DNA of 64,000 bases from Suillus spraguei (GCA_016800925.1 JABCPU010000092.1:1-64000); one strand, 5' to 3'; shown: positions 1-11,052, counted from the first letter of the stretch. Program-made: numbers and translations. Notes: generated by a model from the letters alone, not told the origin.

Positions 1-1206
1 TTAATGCAGAATTAAAGGACACCATCTATATGCGACCTCCACCCGGATATCTATCTCCGAAAGATGAAGGAAAAGTCCCCTCCTATTACAGAGCCTTTAT
101 GGTCTCAAACAGGCCGGATTCAAATGGTCCGAGGAGCTAGAGAAGTTCTTTTTTGATGCCAAATTTACATGGTCACAAGTAGACCAAGCAGTTTACTTCT
201 GCCAGAAATCAGAGGAACACACAGTCATCACAGTATCCATAGATGACATGGCTGTCACATCCAAGTATCAGAAACACATAGACCACTTCAAAGCGGAACT
301 CCAGAAAAGATTTGAGATCTCCGACCTAGGGGAACTCACCTGGTTATTAGGACTTAAGGTAGAATGAGACCGCCCCAACTGGACTATTGCACTTTTGCAG
401 AAGGCATATGTCCAAACCATTCTGGAATGTCTCCAACTCCAGGATGCAAAGTCTGCCCATATCCCCATGATTTCCAGAGTTATGCTTTCCACAGATCAAT
501 CCCCATCCACTTCCGATGAATCAGAAGAAATGCAGGAAGTACCATACCAGCATGGAATAGGATCCCTCATGTATACTGCTACCAGCATATCCATATATTG
601 CATTCCCTGTCTCCATATTGTCTCGGTTCATATGGAAACCCGGCTGGACCCACTGGGAAGCAGTAAAAGATGTAATCCATTATCTTAGGGGTACTTCCGA
701 CTTCAAACTGATGCTCGGAGGATCTGACACAGGTTTAGAAGCTTATGTTGATGCAGATTGGGCTTTGCAACCACACCGGCATTCCATGTCCAGATATACA
801 GTAATGTTGCATGGAGCTCCAGTAGCATGGAGCACACGGAAACAATCTATTATAGCCCTTTCCACTGTGGAATTGAATACATTGCATTGACCAGAGTCAC
901 CCGGGAAATCCTCTATCTACAAACACTCATTGGAGAGTTATATGAACCTATCACTAAGCCCATCATTGTCTATTGCGACAACCAAGGAGCTATTTCCCTT
1001 GCATTGAACTCCAAATTCCATGCCCATCCACACACATCAACATCCATTTCCATTTTATCTGTTACTCAGTAAAGCACAGAATTCTTGACATCCAGTATTG
1101 TCCAACAGATGAAAACATTGTGGACATATTCATATTCACCAAAGCACTTCCAAGACTGCAACTTCAGAAGTTGCGAGCCAGTCTCAGACTAGATACCACT
1201 TGAGGG
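1..1206 (+). pseudogene. Ty1/copia pol remnant (reverse transcriptase and RNase H)
   Basis: This is the 3' end of a copia-type polyprotein cut by the window edge. It reads as reverse transcriptase palm followed by RNase H. Visible blocks are VSIDDM around 235-252, where copia enzymes usually have YVDDM, then LGELTWLLGLKVE, the RNase H block YVDADWA (about 742-762), STRKQSIIALSTVE and a later CDNQGAISLA. The frame is broken by an in-frame TGA after LGLKVE (about 366) and by further shifts near 590, 890 and 1070. The order RT then RNase H ending against an LTR without a following integrase is the copia order. It is a dead copy; only the family and not the lineage can be named. Confidence 0.85.
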
Positions 1207-1209
1207 GGA

Positions 1210-1720
1210 GTGTTAGAATCTGCATCTGATAGCCCCTATCTGGAAGAAGATAGAGATATCTGGATATGATATCCGAAAGTATTTCCAGTGTAAAGATACA
1301 ACCTAACCTGGGCTGTAGATAAACTACCTCCTAAGTTAGTATGTGTGGTCTTGCACTCCGTCTAGTCTGCTTCACTTGTAAAACAAGAGTGTTCAACCCT
1401 AAAGGGGGATGCCTGTTAGTATAGTCAAGTTCAAGTCAAACTTATGTGCTAATATAGTGTCGTAGTCAGCAGTAAGTTGCCGCAGTCAGCAAAGATGCTG
1501 CCGGAACTAGCATCGTAGGTAGTGGTACTAGCGTCATTGAAACAATGTCAGTAACTGTAGCATCAAATGAGCAGTGACGAGCGATATTATCAGCAGTAGC
1601 AGTAAGGTTGCGAGCAGTGCAAGGAAACAGTAAAGAAGACCGTGGTACTTTCAGCGGTAAAGTAGCGGTGAGCGTGAAGTTTAGTCAAAACAGGGGTCAA
1701 GAATCTAGCAGTGTTCTACC
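1210..1720 (+). repeat. 3' LTR of the copia remnant
   Basis: The pol end runs into the purine-rich stretch gagggggag and then TGTTAGAATC, the usual polypurine tract and LTR start of copia elements. From about 1,291 onward the sequence is homologous to 60,969-61,380 at the other end of the window, sharing blocks such as gtaaagatacaacct, ccctaaagggggatgcc and cagtaaggttgcgagcagtg. Homology fades near 1,715, so I place the end there. No second copy or target-site duplication is visible on the left because the element runs off the window. Confidence 0.7.
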
Positions 1721-2265
1721 ACTCGGACCTCATTCAAATCGGTCGACTTCTTGTGTCTTTTTCTCTTGACCTCGAATCGCATTCTTCTCTTCGATTACTC
1801 GTTCGCTCGGCCATTTGGGCCCGAGTTTGCGTCTCGCTGAAATTCCCATGGCCTCGATGATGCATTGCCGTGCGTTCACTACCGATGTCAAGTTTGAGGT
1901 CGCGTGTGGTCTCGATGTTGTGATTGGGATGGACTGCTGCGTGGCCGCCATTTTGTGGGAAGACGAGACTCCCGTTTCTAATCCTCTATGTTTGACCTTC
2001 AAGGTGGTGACAGTGTCTCATTGTCCTCGTTTTTTAATATCTGCTGAATTCCTTCTGTGTTTCTAGAAACTTCGTGTACTTAGTGGTAATGTCAATCATA
2101 ATTGAATCTGCTGATGATGGTGAATTAGAATTATCTCAGTCTTCGTCCCTCGTCGGGGCAGTTTTATTGTCTCATAAACCTTCAGACTGGAACTTTATTG
2201 TCTATGTGCGCCGTGTCGATCAGGGGCCCCATACGTTTTCAACTTAGGATGTCTCTTGTCAAGTG
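1721..2265. other. Interval without a supported gene
   Basis: A short plus-strand reading frame (about 1,815-2,066) contains ACGLDVVIGMD-like residues and could be the remnant of a repeat-associated host or element ORF, but there is no start, splice context or domain that I recognise. I see no RNA gene here. Confidence 0.4.
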
Positions 2266-3060
2266 GAAAAGTTAAAGTAGCCTGGCCAGTGTGGTTACCG
2301 GAATCTTCCTTTGACTACGCAGGTTCGAAACCTACTTTTTTTTTCTATCGGAACACAGGCCATCAGGAAATTCACACATTCCTTGACGTGCCCTTATGCA
2401 GACTTATTTACACTTAACTGCCTTGGTGAAATTGAATCTACTTGTCCAAAATTTCAATGTGAATGAATTCAGAAAAAAAAAGTTGAGATATATTAATATA
2501 CATGTTTTATTGTATTTCGCACTCAAAAAATATAAGATATGCCAGGTGAATGATGTGAGAGAGAGCAAACAAGTTTTGAGATAAGTGAGTTAAGCTGATT
2601 AAGCATGTTAAGGAATGTGTGAATTTCCTGATGCACTTTGGCATTCATTCATGGATGATTTCTTTAGACGTTCACCATAACTGGCCTTAGCCAGGTGGTT
2701 GCTACAACATAATCACAATCTGTTTCTCTTGGACTGTGCAGGTTTGAAACCTGCCGATGACGAGGTTTTTCTATCGGAACACGCTTTGATATTCACACAT
2801 GGATAGTTTCTTTAGAAGTTCGCCGTAACTGGTCTTACCCAGATGGTTGCCATCACAGAATCAAAATCTGTTTCTCTTGGACTGCGCAGGTTCGAAACCT
2901 GCCGACAACGAGGTTTTTTCTATCAGAACACACTTTGATATTCATTCATGGATGGATTCTTTTTGAAGTTGACCGTAACTGGTCTTAGCCTGGTGTTTGC
3001 CACAACAGAATCAAAATCTCGTTCTCTTGGACTGTGTAGGTTCGAAATATTTGTAATTGT
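2266..3060 (+). repeat. Tandem array of four tRNA-derived units (SINE-like)
   Basis: Four copies of a unit of about 147 bp lie head to tail. Each has a tRNA-like core with an A-box-like stretch (aactggtcttagccaggtgg), an anticodon-stem-like caga/tctg hairpin and a B box, ggttcgaaacc at 2,322, 2,741 (one change) and 2,889; the fourth, near 3,038, is decayed. Three B boxes are followed after about 10-25 bases by a T run, the RNA polymerase III stop signal. A linker tatcggaacac...cattcatggatggattcttt joins the units. The 3' half resembles tRNA-Ser/Leu (gcgcaggttcgaaacctgc), but the 5' acceptor strand does not pair with the 3' side, so these are not intact tRNA genes. Confidence 0.7.
2357..2633. 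mobile_element. Small inverted-repeat element (MITE-like) inside the tRNA-derived array
   Basis: Positions 2,361-2,384 and 2,610-2,633 are perfect 24-bp inverted repeats (catcaggaaattcacacatt and so on). The interval is AT-rich and has no coding potential that I trust. Removing 273 bp (2,361-2,633) restores the 146-149 bp spacing between the first and second tRNA-derived units, which shows directly that this is an insertion. A 3-bp CAC on each side may be the target-site duplication. Confidence 0.75.
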
Positions 3061-3778
3061 AGGCTGCTAGCCCTTGCCATTCCCATACCTCTTGAGCCAT
3101 TGTATCGAGATCCACCAAATTCTAAACATGTGTTATAAAACATATGAATCATTAAACAGCGAGGGCCCACGGCCTCACGTGGATGGTACCTACCCTCGCA
3201 AGCCTCTGGGGGTACACAGATGATACATACAGGAAAATGCATTCACCTCTTGCGGCAATTACAGGGAGCCTCCGTGGAGAGGCATACGTCACAGGTAGGT
3301 TTCTTGCAACATAGAAACTCCACCTGATAGATCGTGAGACGAGCGCTAAAGTGCTGCCAGGGGTGGAAATCTACATGTCTGGTCAAAGCAGAGGTCACCA
3401 TGATACTATGGAAATAACAGTTGAATAGGAGATCAAGCTATGAACACGCAGCAACACAGCAGGGTGAATGGCGTTGGAGACCCACGACGTCATGAAAAGA
3501 AGCGGAAGTCGTCATGGTAGTCAATAAAAGAGCACGGAAAGAAGAACGAACGATGGACACACAATCAAGCTGTCCGTACTGAAATTTGATTCTATGTTCG
3601 CCAATACGGTCTACGAAAGCTGTAAATTGCAGGTCCCTCATGGTCCGAATTGATACTCAAGATGCAAATGTATAACGTCGATGACTTTACCTACGCTGCA
3701 AGTCAACCATCCATACAAATCCGCATGCTGCTTTGTGTCTAAAAAACAATCCCGTGCATATTTTGGCAATTCCATATA
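3061..3778. other. Interval without a supported gene
   Basis: This is the interval downstream of the aspartic protease. Short reading frames on both strands lack starts, splice signals and recognisable residues. No RNA gene or repeat is apparent. Confidence 0.5.
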
Positions 3779-5263
3779 TTAGTAATTGGTGATGGCATAA
3801 GTGAACGGGGTTGTGGCAAAGCCAACCCCGAAGATGGAGCCATCTAACACAGTGTAGAAGCGCTGCATAAATGTGTGGCCAGCAATAAAGTCATACCCCG
3901 CGCCAGTTTCCGTGCTCAGGTTGGTAATGATGAGATATATGCCACCTTTCTCACCACCAGGAAGCTTGAGGTTGAGAAAACGAGGCCATATTTGGGCATC
4001 AGGGATGAGACTGAGGGTATCCTGTGCAAAATGGTGAACAAGGGGTAAGGGCTGACAGAATTGACATACGTCGTCGCTAATATGGAATTTCAACACATCT
4101 AGGGCACTGTACTGGTCAGGGGTAATACGGAGAAGACCAGTCGGCTGATCTCAAGTGGCGCCGGTTGCAGCCTTGTACTTGTCATAGGCATCTATTGAAC
4201 GCCGATTAGACCATTATTACTCGCTGCACTCTAAATACACACTGGAGGCAATTTTAATAAAGGTGGTGCCAGTATCGATGATACCAGCAGTCTTTTCCAA
4301 TATCTCCGTGCCGCCGTAAGTGATGCTCTGATCGATACCCCAGTAGTCTGCTGATGGGAAGGTGTTGGTGATAGGACTCAAACATCATGATTACTAAGTG
4401 TCTGAATTGATCTAGGAGCCGAGGTAGCTTACGTGTATATAATGTTATCAGTGCACTTAGTATAGTCAGGTTCACCAAAGGCGAGCTCTCCGACATCGGT
4501 GTATGGATTCCCAGTCATGGGCCGGAAAAAGATACCAACAAGGTTATGAAGAATGACGCCTGCATTAAACAGGCAGTCAGTAAAAGTCGGGTACGTGCCA
4601 GGGTTAGCTCGGGTGTCGGCTGTCAAGTCTCGAGGCCCAAGGCCAAGGATGCCATCATATTTGACATTCTTCGAAGTATAAGCAACAGCGAGTTCGTAGT
4701 TGGGGATGGTGATCCCACCACCAAGAGTGACGGTATCGAGGAAGATAGTTCCTATAGATAATTGTGGGTATTTTAAACTTATGATATTGTTGTATGTCAT
4801 ACCAGAGAAGGAAGACGTAGGACGCCCCATAACACCATAGGTTGCCTCTACAGGTTCTCCAGTGTTAAAGCCGGTTTCGTCGTATGGAATGTGGGGATCA
4901 ATCCATGTGACCGCGCTACCGGTGTCGACAAGCAAGTTGTCTTCAATGATACATTAGCAGTCGCATGTTTTCTCAGTGTTGAACTAACAGAGTGTGTGGG
5001 GGCTGCCAACGCCAAGTGTTACGATGCATTTACCCGAACTGGCGAATGGCATAGCAATGCTGACAGCATGTCGGCCATGCGTATGGTAGTCCCCTAAGGC
5101 CGCCACACGAGCTTTTATCATGTTGCACGAGATCAATAGTATTATTAGAGAGGTCGAGTCTCCTGGTAAGGGGTAGGATGATGGGGGAATTGCGAACTTC
5201 AACGGGCGATCTCGCGATTGACAAAGCCAGGAGAAGTGCCAACAATGATGTAGTGAGGAACAT
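3779..5263 (-). pseudogene. Secreted A1-family aspartic protease with a frameshift and an in-frame stop
   Basis: This is a pepsin-fold endopeptidase of the polyporopepsin type. It starts with a signal peptide (MFLTTSLLALLLALSIA), then a short propeptide. The first catalytic motif LLVDTGS and the second GIIDTGTT are both present, and the C-terminal domain ends FTYAITNY. Exons can be joined cleanly: an intron at 4,988-4,941 restores SPHTLYNLLVDTGS; one at 4,432-4,377 restores IIYTPITNTF; a third precedes DAYDKYKAATGAT; a 48-nt in-frame intron separates FHISDD from DTLSLIPDAQIW. Two lesions remain: an extra A in a run of four near 5,122, which breaks the frame between LVQHDK and ARVAALGD, and a TGA at 4,151-4,153. 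It is either a recent pseudogene or a gene with sequence errors. Confidence 0.85.
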
Positions 5264-5297
5264 AGCTGATTGGAAGTAACATCATACTCAGTAGCCC

Positions 5298-5306
5298 ATT
5301 ATATAC
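5298..5306 (-). promoter_or_regulatory. TATA-like box of the aspartic protease
   Basis: The minus strand reads gtatataat about 35 nt before the start codon at 5,263. The distance is short, so the 5' leader would be very short if this is the real TATA box. Confidence 0.35.
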
Positions 5307-5954
5307 TTCAAGTTATGTGCGAGGACCGTGGCACGTACTATATTGAAATGTGCCCCTCGAAAAAGCAACGATGAGGTAGTTCCCATCATGACTGCAAGAA
5401 TTCAACCTCTCAATAAAATGTGGTAAGAGACTGTCTACTTTTGATCCTGGCAGGTGGCAGGAATTTCAGTACAATTACCAATGGTTCAAACATTCATTGA
5501 CTTACTCCACGTTCATTTCCATAGAAATGTCACCCATCATGAATACATTGTCCAGGTAGTGTAGCAAGCGTTGCTGAGCACTGAGGAGAGCGGTTGCGAT
5601 GCCCACATTGCGACCGTCCGCCGACTGCCAGGAGTCACTCCTTGGGGAAAGGTCTTGTCAGATGCAAATGACATGTAAAATCTTCGCCCGTTACGTCGTG
5701 TTAACGACGTACTATAATAGCATTGATGATTGAACGTTGATCATGATGCGTCCTTTGTTTCAGGTTCACTGCGGAAACGAGAATTTGATCTGGTGCGAAA
5801 AGACGACATAACTGTTACATAATCAGAGGTGAGGTAGTACTAGAACAGCAGGAAGCTTTACCCATTTCGGGTTCTAATCCGACGTAACTCTGGCCAAATT
5901 GCAGAATTCAGTGTCGTTACATTTTTGACCTTGCCTTTGAAAATATCATCCAGT

Positions 5955-6330
5955 GCTCCCACTACTCGCTTTTGCAGGTCCCCGATGACCTCGAGGTGAT
6001 AACGCACATCGTTAGGCACACTAGTATTCTCCCTTCTGAACTCACTCTTTCTAGACGTACTACTTTGCCAATTGCCAAATCACAAGCGTCTCTCCCGATC
6101 GACTCTTGTGAAGTCGATGAGATCTTCCCCGCTGCAGTCCAAAGCAAAAGCTAATGAAGTCTTTGGTGATGCGAAATACAATACACTCCAAGGTACTTAC
6201 AAGCGCGAGTATTTCCCTTCCCTGGTTGGATTTGCTGTACGTCAATGACCTCCTAACCAAAGTTGGGAAATAGGGATGGTTCACTGTAGAGTTTCTTCCA
6301 AGAGCACTTGTGAGAAGTCTCGTCATTGCA
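5955..6330 (+). pseudogene. Broken dienelactone hydrolase fragment, paralogue of the gene just downstream
   Basis: This is a remnant of the last two exons of a dienelactone hydrolase. PDDLE followed by an intron-like stretch corresponds to IPEDFE plus intron in the intact gene. After ctttctagacgtacta the text gives SLPI, SCEVDEIFPAAVQSK and, in another frame, YKREYFP and VGFAV, corresponding to INSCEIDRLFTAEAQAK and HGFAIRGD of the neighbour. The catalytic HGF is damaged and a stop interrupts the tail (VGK*GWFTVEFLP against AGKEGSFLASVEFF). It is closer to the family consensus at EVDEIFP than the intact copy, so it may be an old tandem duplicate and not a copy of the present gene. It cannot be functional. 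Confidence 0.75.
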
Positions 6331-6575
6331 ACCTCTGTATATGGTACGATTCAATTCAAAATCAATCTCAAATGCAGAAAAGTACCATCATCGTATGACA
6401 TGCTGCAGTTGTGGCCACGTCGTTGGCTATGCCAGCAATATTGGAACGTGTGTACGCGTCATGCAAGTGAAATAGTGGTCATTGCTTCCCAATTCGACGA
6501 CAAAATTTGAATGTTCTCGGTGACCCCTGCGTCATCAGTTGAGTATATCGGCCTGGACAACTGTGCGATGAGCTG

Positions 6576-6584
6576 TATATATAA
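6576..6584 (+). promoter_or_regulatory. TATA box of the dienelactone hydrolase
   Basis: tatatataa lies about 49 nt upstream of the ATG at 6,633, in a pyrimidine-rich leader (ctctaatccctctcaaccc) typical of fungal transcription starts. Confidence 0.5.
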
Positions 6585-6632
6585 CACAACATCCCTCTAA
6601 TCCCTCTCAACCCTTCTCTAATCACCCTGAGT

Positions 6633-7772
6633 ATGAGTTTCTGCAAGGACTGCATCCAAGGTGCGTTATATATCGTCCCCTTCCACATCGAGCACTGATA
6701 GTGAACAGGCGTACGTCACGAGGGTGAGCCTTCGGGTAAGCACTTTTCCAACTTGCCACGTCGCTTCGTTCATCAGTGGCTTTACTAGGAACACTCGAGA
6801 CCATCGCTGGTGTCGCTTGCTACGTTGCAACTCCTACCGTCGATTATCACAAGGACAAAGTCATCCTCTTCCTGCCAGATGTTTTCGGTATCGAGCTCAT
6901 CAATGCTCAGGTACCCCCATCCTGACGTAGTACCCCACATTTACTAAAAGGAATACATGCCCCACAACAGCTCCTTGCTGATGACTTTGCCAAAAACGGC
7001 TTCAAGGTTTAGTACGTTTAAGTCCAAGATACGATGTTAATAGTGATACAGGTCGTCGCGATCGACTATTTCAATGGCGATGGTCTTCCCGCTGACAAAG
7101 TCTTGAATGTCAGTTTATTCTTGGCCGATGCCTTCATTAATAAGAATCATGTCTATTTCCCAGGATAAATTATTCGACTTCCGGGGATGGCTGGCCGCCC
7201 ATTGCGCCGAGGTCACTCGTCCCCCAGTCGACAAGGTCATTGCTGCGCTCAAAGAGGAAGGCGTTACCAAGTTTGCAGTCGCGGGTTACTGCTTCGGCGG
7301 TAAGTCCCTTTAGGCTATTCAGTTACTCTCAAGTCTTTACTTGACGTGTACCGGCGCACCGCAGGTCGTTACGCCTTTGACCTCGCATTCGACAATATTA
7401 TCCAATGCGCCGTCGTCTCCCACCCGAGGCAATTGAAGATCCCCGAGGATTTCGAGGTAACCTACATCATCATCCTCAGGGTTGCATAGCATTCTCTCGC
7501 TGAATTCGTTTCTCTAGACATACTTTTCTAAATCGACAGCGCCTCTCCTGATTAACTCATGCGAGATTGATAGGTTGTTCACCGCAGAAGCTCAGGCAAA
7601 GGCTGATGAGATTTTGGGCGATGGGAAGTTCGCTCCAGGGTACAGGCGCGAGCATTTTCTTGGATGCAGGCATGGGTTTGCTATCCGTGGTGATTTGAGC
7701 GATCCATTAGTCAAGGCTGGGAAAGAGGGTTCGTTCCTGGCTAGCGTGGAGTTCTTCCTGGAACACCTGTGA
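6633..7772 (+). CDS. Dienelactone hydrolase family protein
   Basis: This alpha/beta-hydrolase would cleave the lactone or ester bond of dienelactone-like substrates in the cytosol; fungal members rarely have a proven substrate. My model has eight exons: 6633-6660, 6709-6735, 6789-6910, 6971-7006, 7052-7108, 7164-7299, 7365-7456 and 7518-7772. It encodes 250 aa, the usual family length. The nucleophile lies in GYCFGG (residues about 132-137), the catalytic acid is expected in the INSCEID region and the histidine is in CRHGFAIRGD near the C terminus. VILFLPDVFGIE is the typical oxyanion strand. It starts at the only ATG that joins MSFCKDCIQG to GVRHEGEP through a GT-AG intron. The fragment at 5,955-6,330 is a broken relative. 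Confidence 0.9.
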
Positions 7773-7860
7773 GTTGCATGTTGCAGGAGGTACAATTCAA
7801 TCTCAAATACAACAATGTAAAACATACAAGCACATTTTATTATTGTTACAGCTCTCATCC

Positions 7861-10012
7861 TTAGTGGTGGAAGAGCCTAAGCGAGGTGTGCGCAAACACC
7901 ATCTCATGTTCGTCCGCGGCCTTGATACACTCCTCGTCCATCACACTTCCACTAGGCGCAGCGAGATACCTCACTCCACTCTTCCTAGCCCGGTGCACAT
8001 TATCCGCAAATGGGAAAAACGCATCACTCGAACACGCAACCCCATCCAACTTCCCAGCCCATTCCTTCTTCTCCGACTCACTGAGCGGAGCGGGCACCTC
8101 CTCGAATTGCCCCTCCCACTGGACACGCTCACCGCCCTCGAGTACCTCCCCACTAACAAAGAGGTCGATGGCGTTCGCCTTCTCTGCGCGCTTAACGCCT
8201 TTTTTGAATGGGAGTGCGAGGACACGCGGGTGGTGTCGTAACCACCAGTTGTCCGCTTTAGATCCTGCGAGACGCGTGCAGTGAATACGTGACTGCTGTC
8301 CGGCGCCCAGGCCGATGATAGCACCGTTCTTGGCGTACGAGACGCTGTTAGACTGCGTGTACTTGACTGCGAGGGTCGCGACGATGAGATCTGTCAGCGC
8401 TTGCGTTGGTACCTATGGAATAGTTAATAGCATGTTATGGAGAGAGTAATGTCATACGTCTTTGTTCTTGGTGACGAGGTTTTCGAAGAGCTTAGCATCA
8501 ATTTTGACATCGTTTCGGCGCTGCTGGAGGCTGACGCCGTATACTTGACGCGTCTCGATATCTGAGGGCTTGTATGATGGGTCCATCTTGTTGGTAGTGT
8601 TAGCTCAATAGAGTTGCGTAATCGAGCAAACGTACTTCTAGGACGCAGTACTTTCCTGCCTTTTTCTTTTGGAGCACTTCCAGTGCTTCGGGGCTGTAGC
8701 CTGGCGCAATGATGCCGTCGGATACTTCCCTGGAGATGATACGTGCTGTAGCAAGGTCGCATGGCGCAGAGAGCGCAATGAAGTCTCCAAATGACGACAT
8801 GCGGTCGGCACCTAAAACAAGATTTAGATTACACAGTACAGAGTCCAAATTCATCGCAAGACACACCTCGAGCACGAGCATATGCGCATGCTAAAGGCGT
8901 CAGGGGCTCTTTGAGATCTTCGACGCCATACACGTGCTTCTCGGTTCCGTCAAGTTCCAAGCCCACAGCTGCACCGGCAGGAGAGACGTGTTTGAAGGAA
9001 GCGGCAGCCGGGAGGTTCAATGCCTCTTGAAGCTCCTTTACGAGCGCGTAAGAATTAAGGGCATCTAATAAATTGATGTAGCCTGGGGACCCGCTGAGGA
9101 CTATACCATTCAAAAGTCAACAAGACATCCGTCATCAGATGAAATCAGAGATCACACCTTTGAATGGCAATTCGCCTTCAGCCACGAAAGTCTGTGCTGG
9201 TTTTTGGTGAGGGTTAGCGCCGTACCTAAGTACCATGCGCTGGACTGGTCCGCTCTCGGGCGTCGATGCATATTGCTCGCGGAAATACCCGCTAATCGCG
9301 TCATCATACTTTGCAGTCATCTCAAACGCCTTCAGTGCAAGCCTGTTGCGAAGCGTCTGCCCGACATCGCCTTGGCCCTGCTGGAACGCCTGCAAGAATG
9401 CGCGGTAGTCCGTAGGATCCGAAAGGATGGAGACACGCTCGTGGTTCTTGGCGGCTGCTCGAAGCAGGGTGACACCACCGATGTCGATCTCTTCTACGGC
9501 ATCTGCGAGTGTGCAGCTCGGTTTAGAGATAGTTGATGCGAAGGGGTAGAGGTTGCAGACAACGATGGAGATGGGGGAGATGTTTTGAGCTTTGAGGTCT
9601 TGCTCGTCGGAAGGGATAGAGCGTGCAAGTATGCCTTTTTGTGCCGGATCAGTCAGACGTTGCATAGTCTGTGTACAAGGTAAATGACTTACCGCCATGA
9701 ACGGCAGGATGAAGAGTCTTCACCCTTCCTCCGAGCATCTCGGGTGCTTTGGTGATATCAGAAACATCCCTAGGACGTTCCAGATCAATGAAATAAGTGA
9801 AGAACAGAACAGAACTCACTCGACGGGTATTCCAGCCTCCCTAATCTTCTTCGCGGTGCCCCCCGAAGCAAGGAGACGGACTCCGGCACTGTGAAGTCCC
9901 TGTGCAAGATCAAGGAGATCAGTCTTGTCGTAGACTGACAACAAAGCTTTTATTGACTGTTAAGTAACATGTACGTGAGTGTAAGTTTGATCATACCAAT
10001 AGGTTGGGACAT
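7861..10012 (-). CDS. ADE17: Bifunctional AICAR formyltransferase / IMP cyclohydrolase (ATIC)
   Basis: The enzyme makes the last two steps of IMP synthesis: formyl transfer from 10-formyl-THF to AICAR, then ring closure. Eight exons (10012-9997, 9946-9820, 9769-9693, 9634-9158, 9100-8867, 8811-8636, 8586-8458, 8412-7861) give 595 aa, the full family length. The N-terminal MGS-like cyclohydrolase domain shows [29 protein letters not shown] and [13 protein letters not shown]. The transformylase domain shows RYGANPHQ, the active-site pair in [13 protein letters not shown], and the C-terminal [11 protein letters not shown] ending LRLFHH. The first exon codes only MSQPI plus one base, which is why the start is easy to miss. 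Its 5' side abuts a HET fragment on the other strand, leaving a very short upstream region. Yeast has two such genes, so the symbol denotes the family. Confidence 0.95.
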
Positions 10013-10084
10013 TGCGATGGTGGTACGAAAGTCACGATCAAAAAATGTTGAACTGATCTTATCTGTTCCCGGCTCCGAATTAGG

Positions 10085-11052
10085 TTACTTACGTCACTAC
10101 ACCGATCATCACTCAGCTCAGATGCACTGGAGGCCCTCGTCGCCTTCCGTCCAGACATGTCAGGTGCGCGAGAGAAATTGCGCTGGGCATCAACACGTAT
10201 TACGACGTTACAAGAAGACATCGCATACTCATTATTCGGCATCTTCGGTGTCCACTTACCGGTAATCTATGGCGAGACAAAGCAAAATGCTCTCGGTTGG
10301 CTCTTGCAAGAGATCGTCGCTCAGTCGGGAGACATCACTGAATCGGAAGATCATCCGAATTCAACAGCTATCTACCAGCTGACATTACTTCATATAGCCC
10401 CCTGCCATACCCACTGCCATCTCTATCTGAAGATCAGATACAGACATCCATCTCGTCGCTGCAAGATGTCACTCTGGTGAAGCTTGCTTCGACACTATAT
10501 GGCCGCCTCAACAACCTGAGTACGCCTCGTTTCGCAAACCGCAGGCTACATCTGCCTTGCATCGCATTTCTCGTCACGGCAGTCAGACGGAAGCGTAGCC
10601 AAGACGGGGACTCACATCTCACATACGAGATCAAGGCAGACGGCCTTCAAGACATGTTAATCACCACAGAAGATAAACTGGTTCAGTTCTCACGGGCAAG
10701 GTCTACTCGACAACCATTCTTGCTCATCCGTCCGTGGAATCGTTTTGACATTGAACTGTCTGACCTTTCGGACGAGGTGCAGAGCGCGGACGATTGGTCA
10801 GAGCCCGAGTTTCCATCAAACACGTTGCTTAGCTGGTCTCATGGAGAAGATGAGCCGGTTGATCTGGAGTTTCACTCGCGAGCGTTGAGGTTGGTTGTTC
10901 GCCTTGGACAGCGTTTTGGCGCACTGTTATTAGCGCAGCAGCGTGGTGGGGAGTATAAGAGAATCGCGTCAGATTACCATATCATCGCGCAAGTCAGGGA
11001 CATGGCTTCTATTCACGACATGATGGACGTCAGGACACTAGAGATATTGTAG
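10085..11052 (+). pseudogene. HET-domain protein fragment (C-terminal part)
   Basis: The reading resembles the tail of agaricomycete heterokaryon-incompatibility proteins: LVAFRPDMSGAREKL, STRITTLQEDIAYSLFG, VHLPVIYGE. Near 10,350 the frame changes: the text up to SGDITESE continues in the next frame as SSEFNSYLPADITSY, so a few residues have been lost with a frameshift. The remainder is open to the stop at 11,050-11,052 (MMDVRTLEIL). The conserved N-terminal part of a HET domain is absent upstream, where the ATIC start lies about 70 bp away. It is therefore a displaced fragment and not an intact incompatibility gene. Confidence 0.75.

Noticed and set aside
2820..2920. Functional tRNA-Leu or tRNA-Ser gene
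   Set aside because: B box and anticodon-like hairpin are good, but the 5' acceptor strand does not pair with the 3' side and the A-box region carries extra bases. It is a tRNA-derived repeat.
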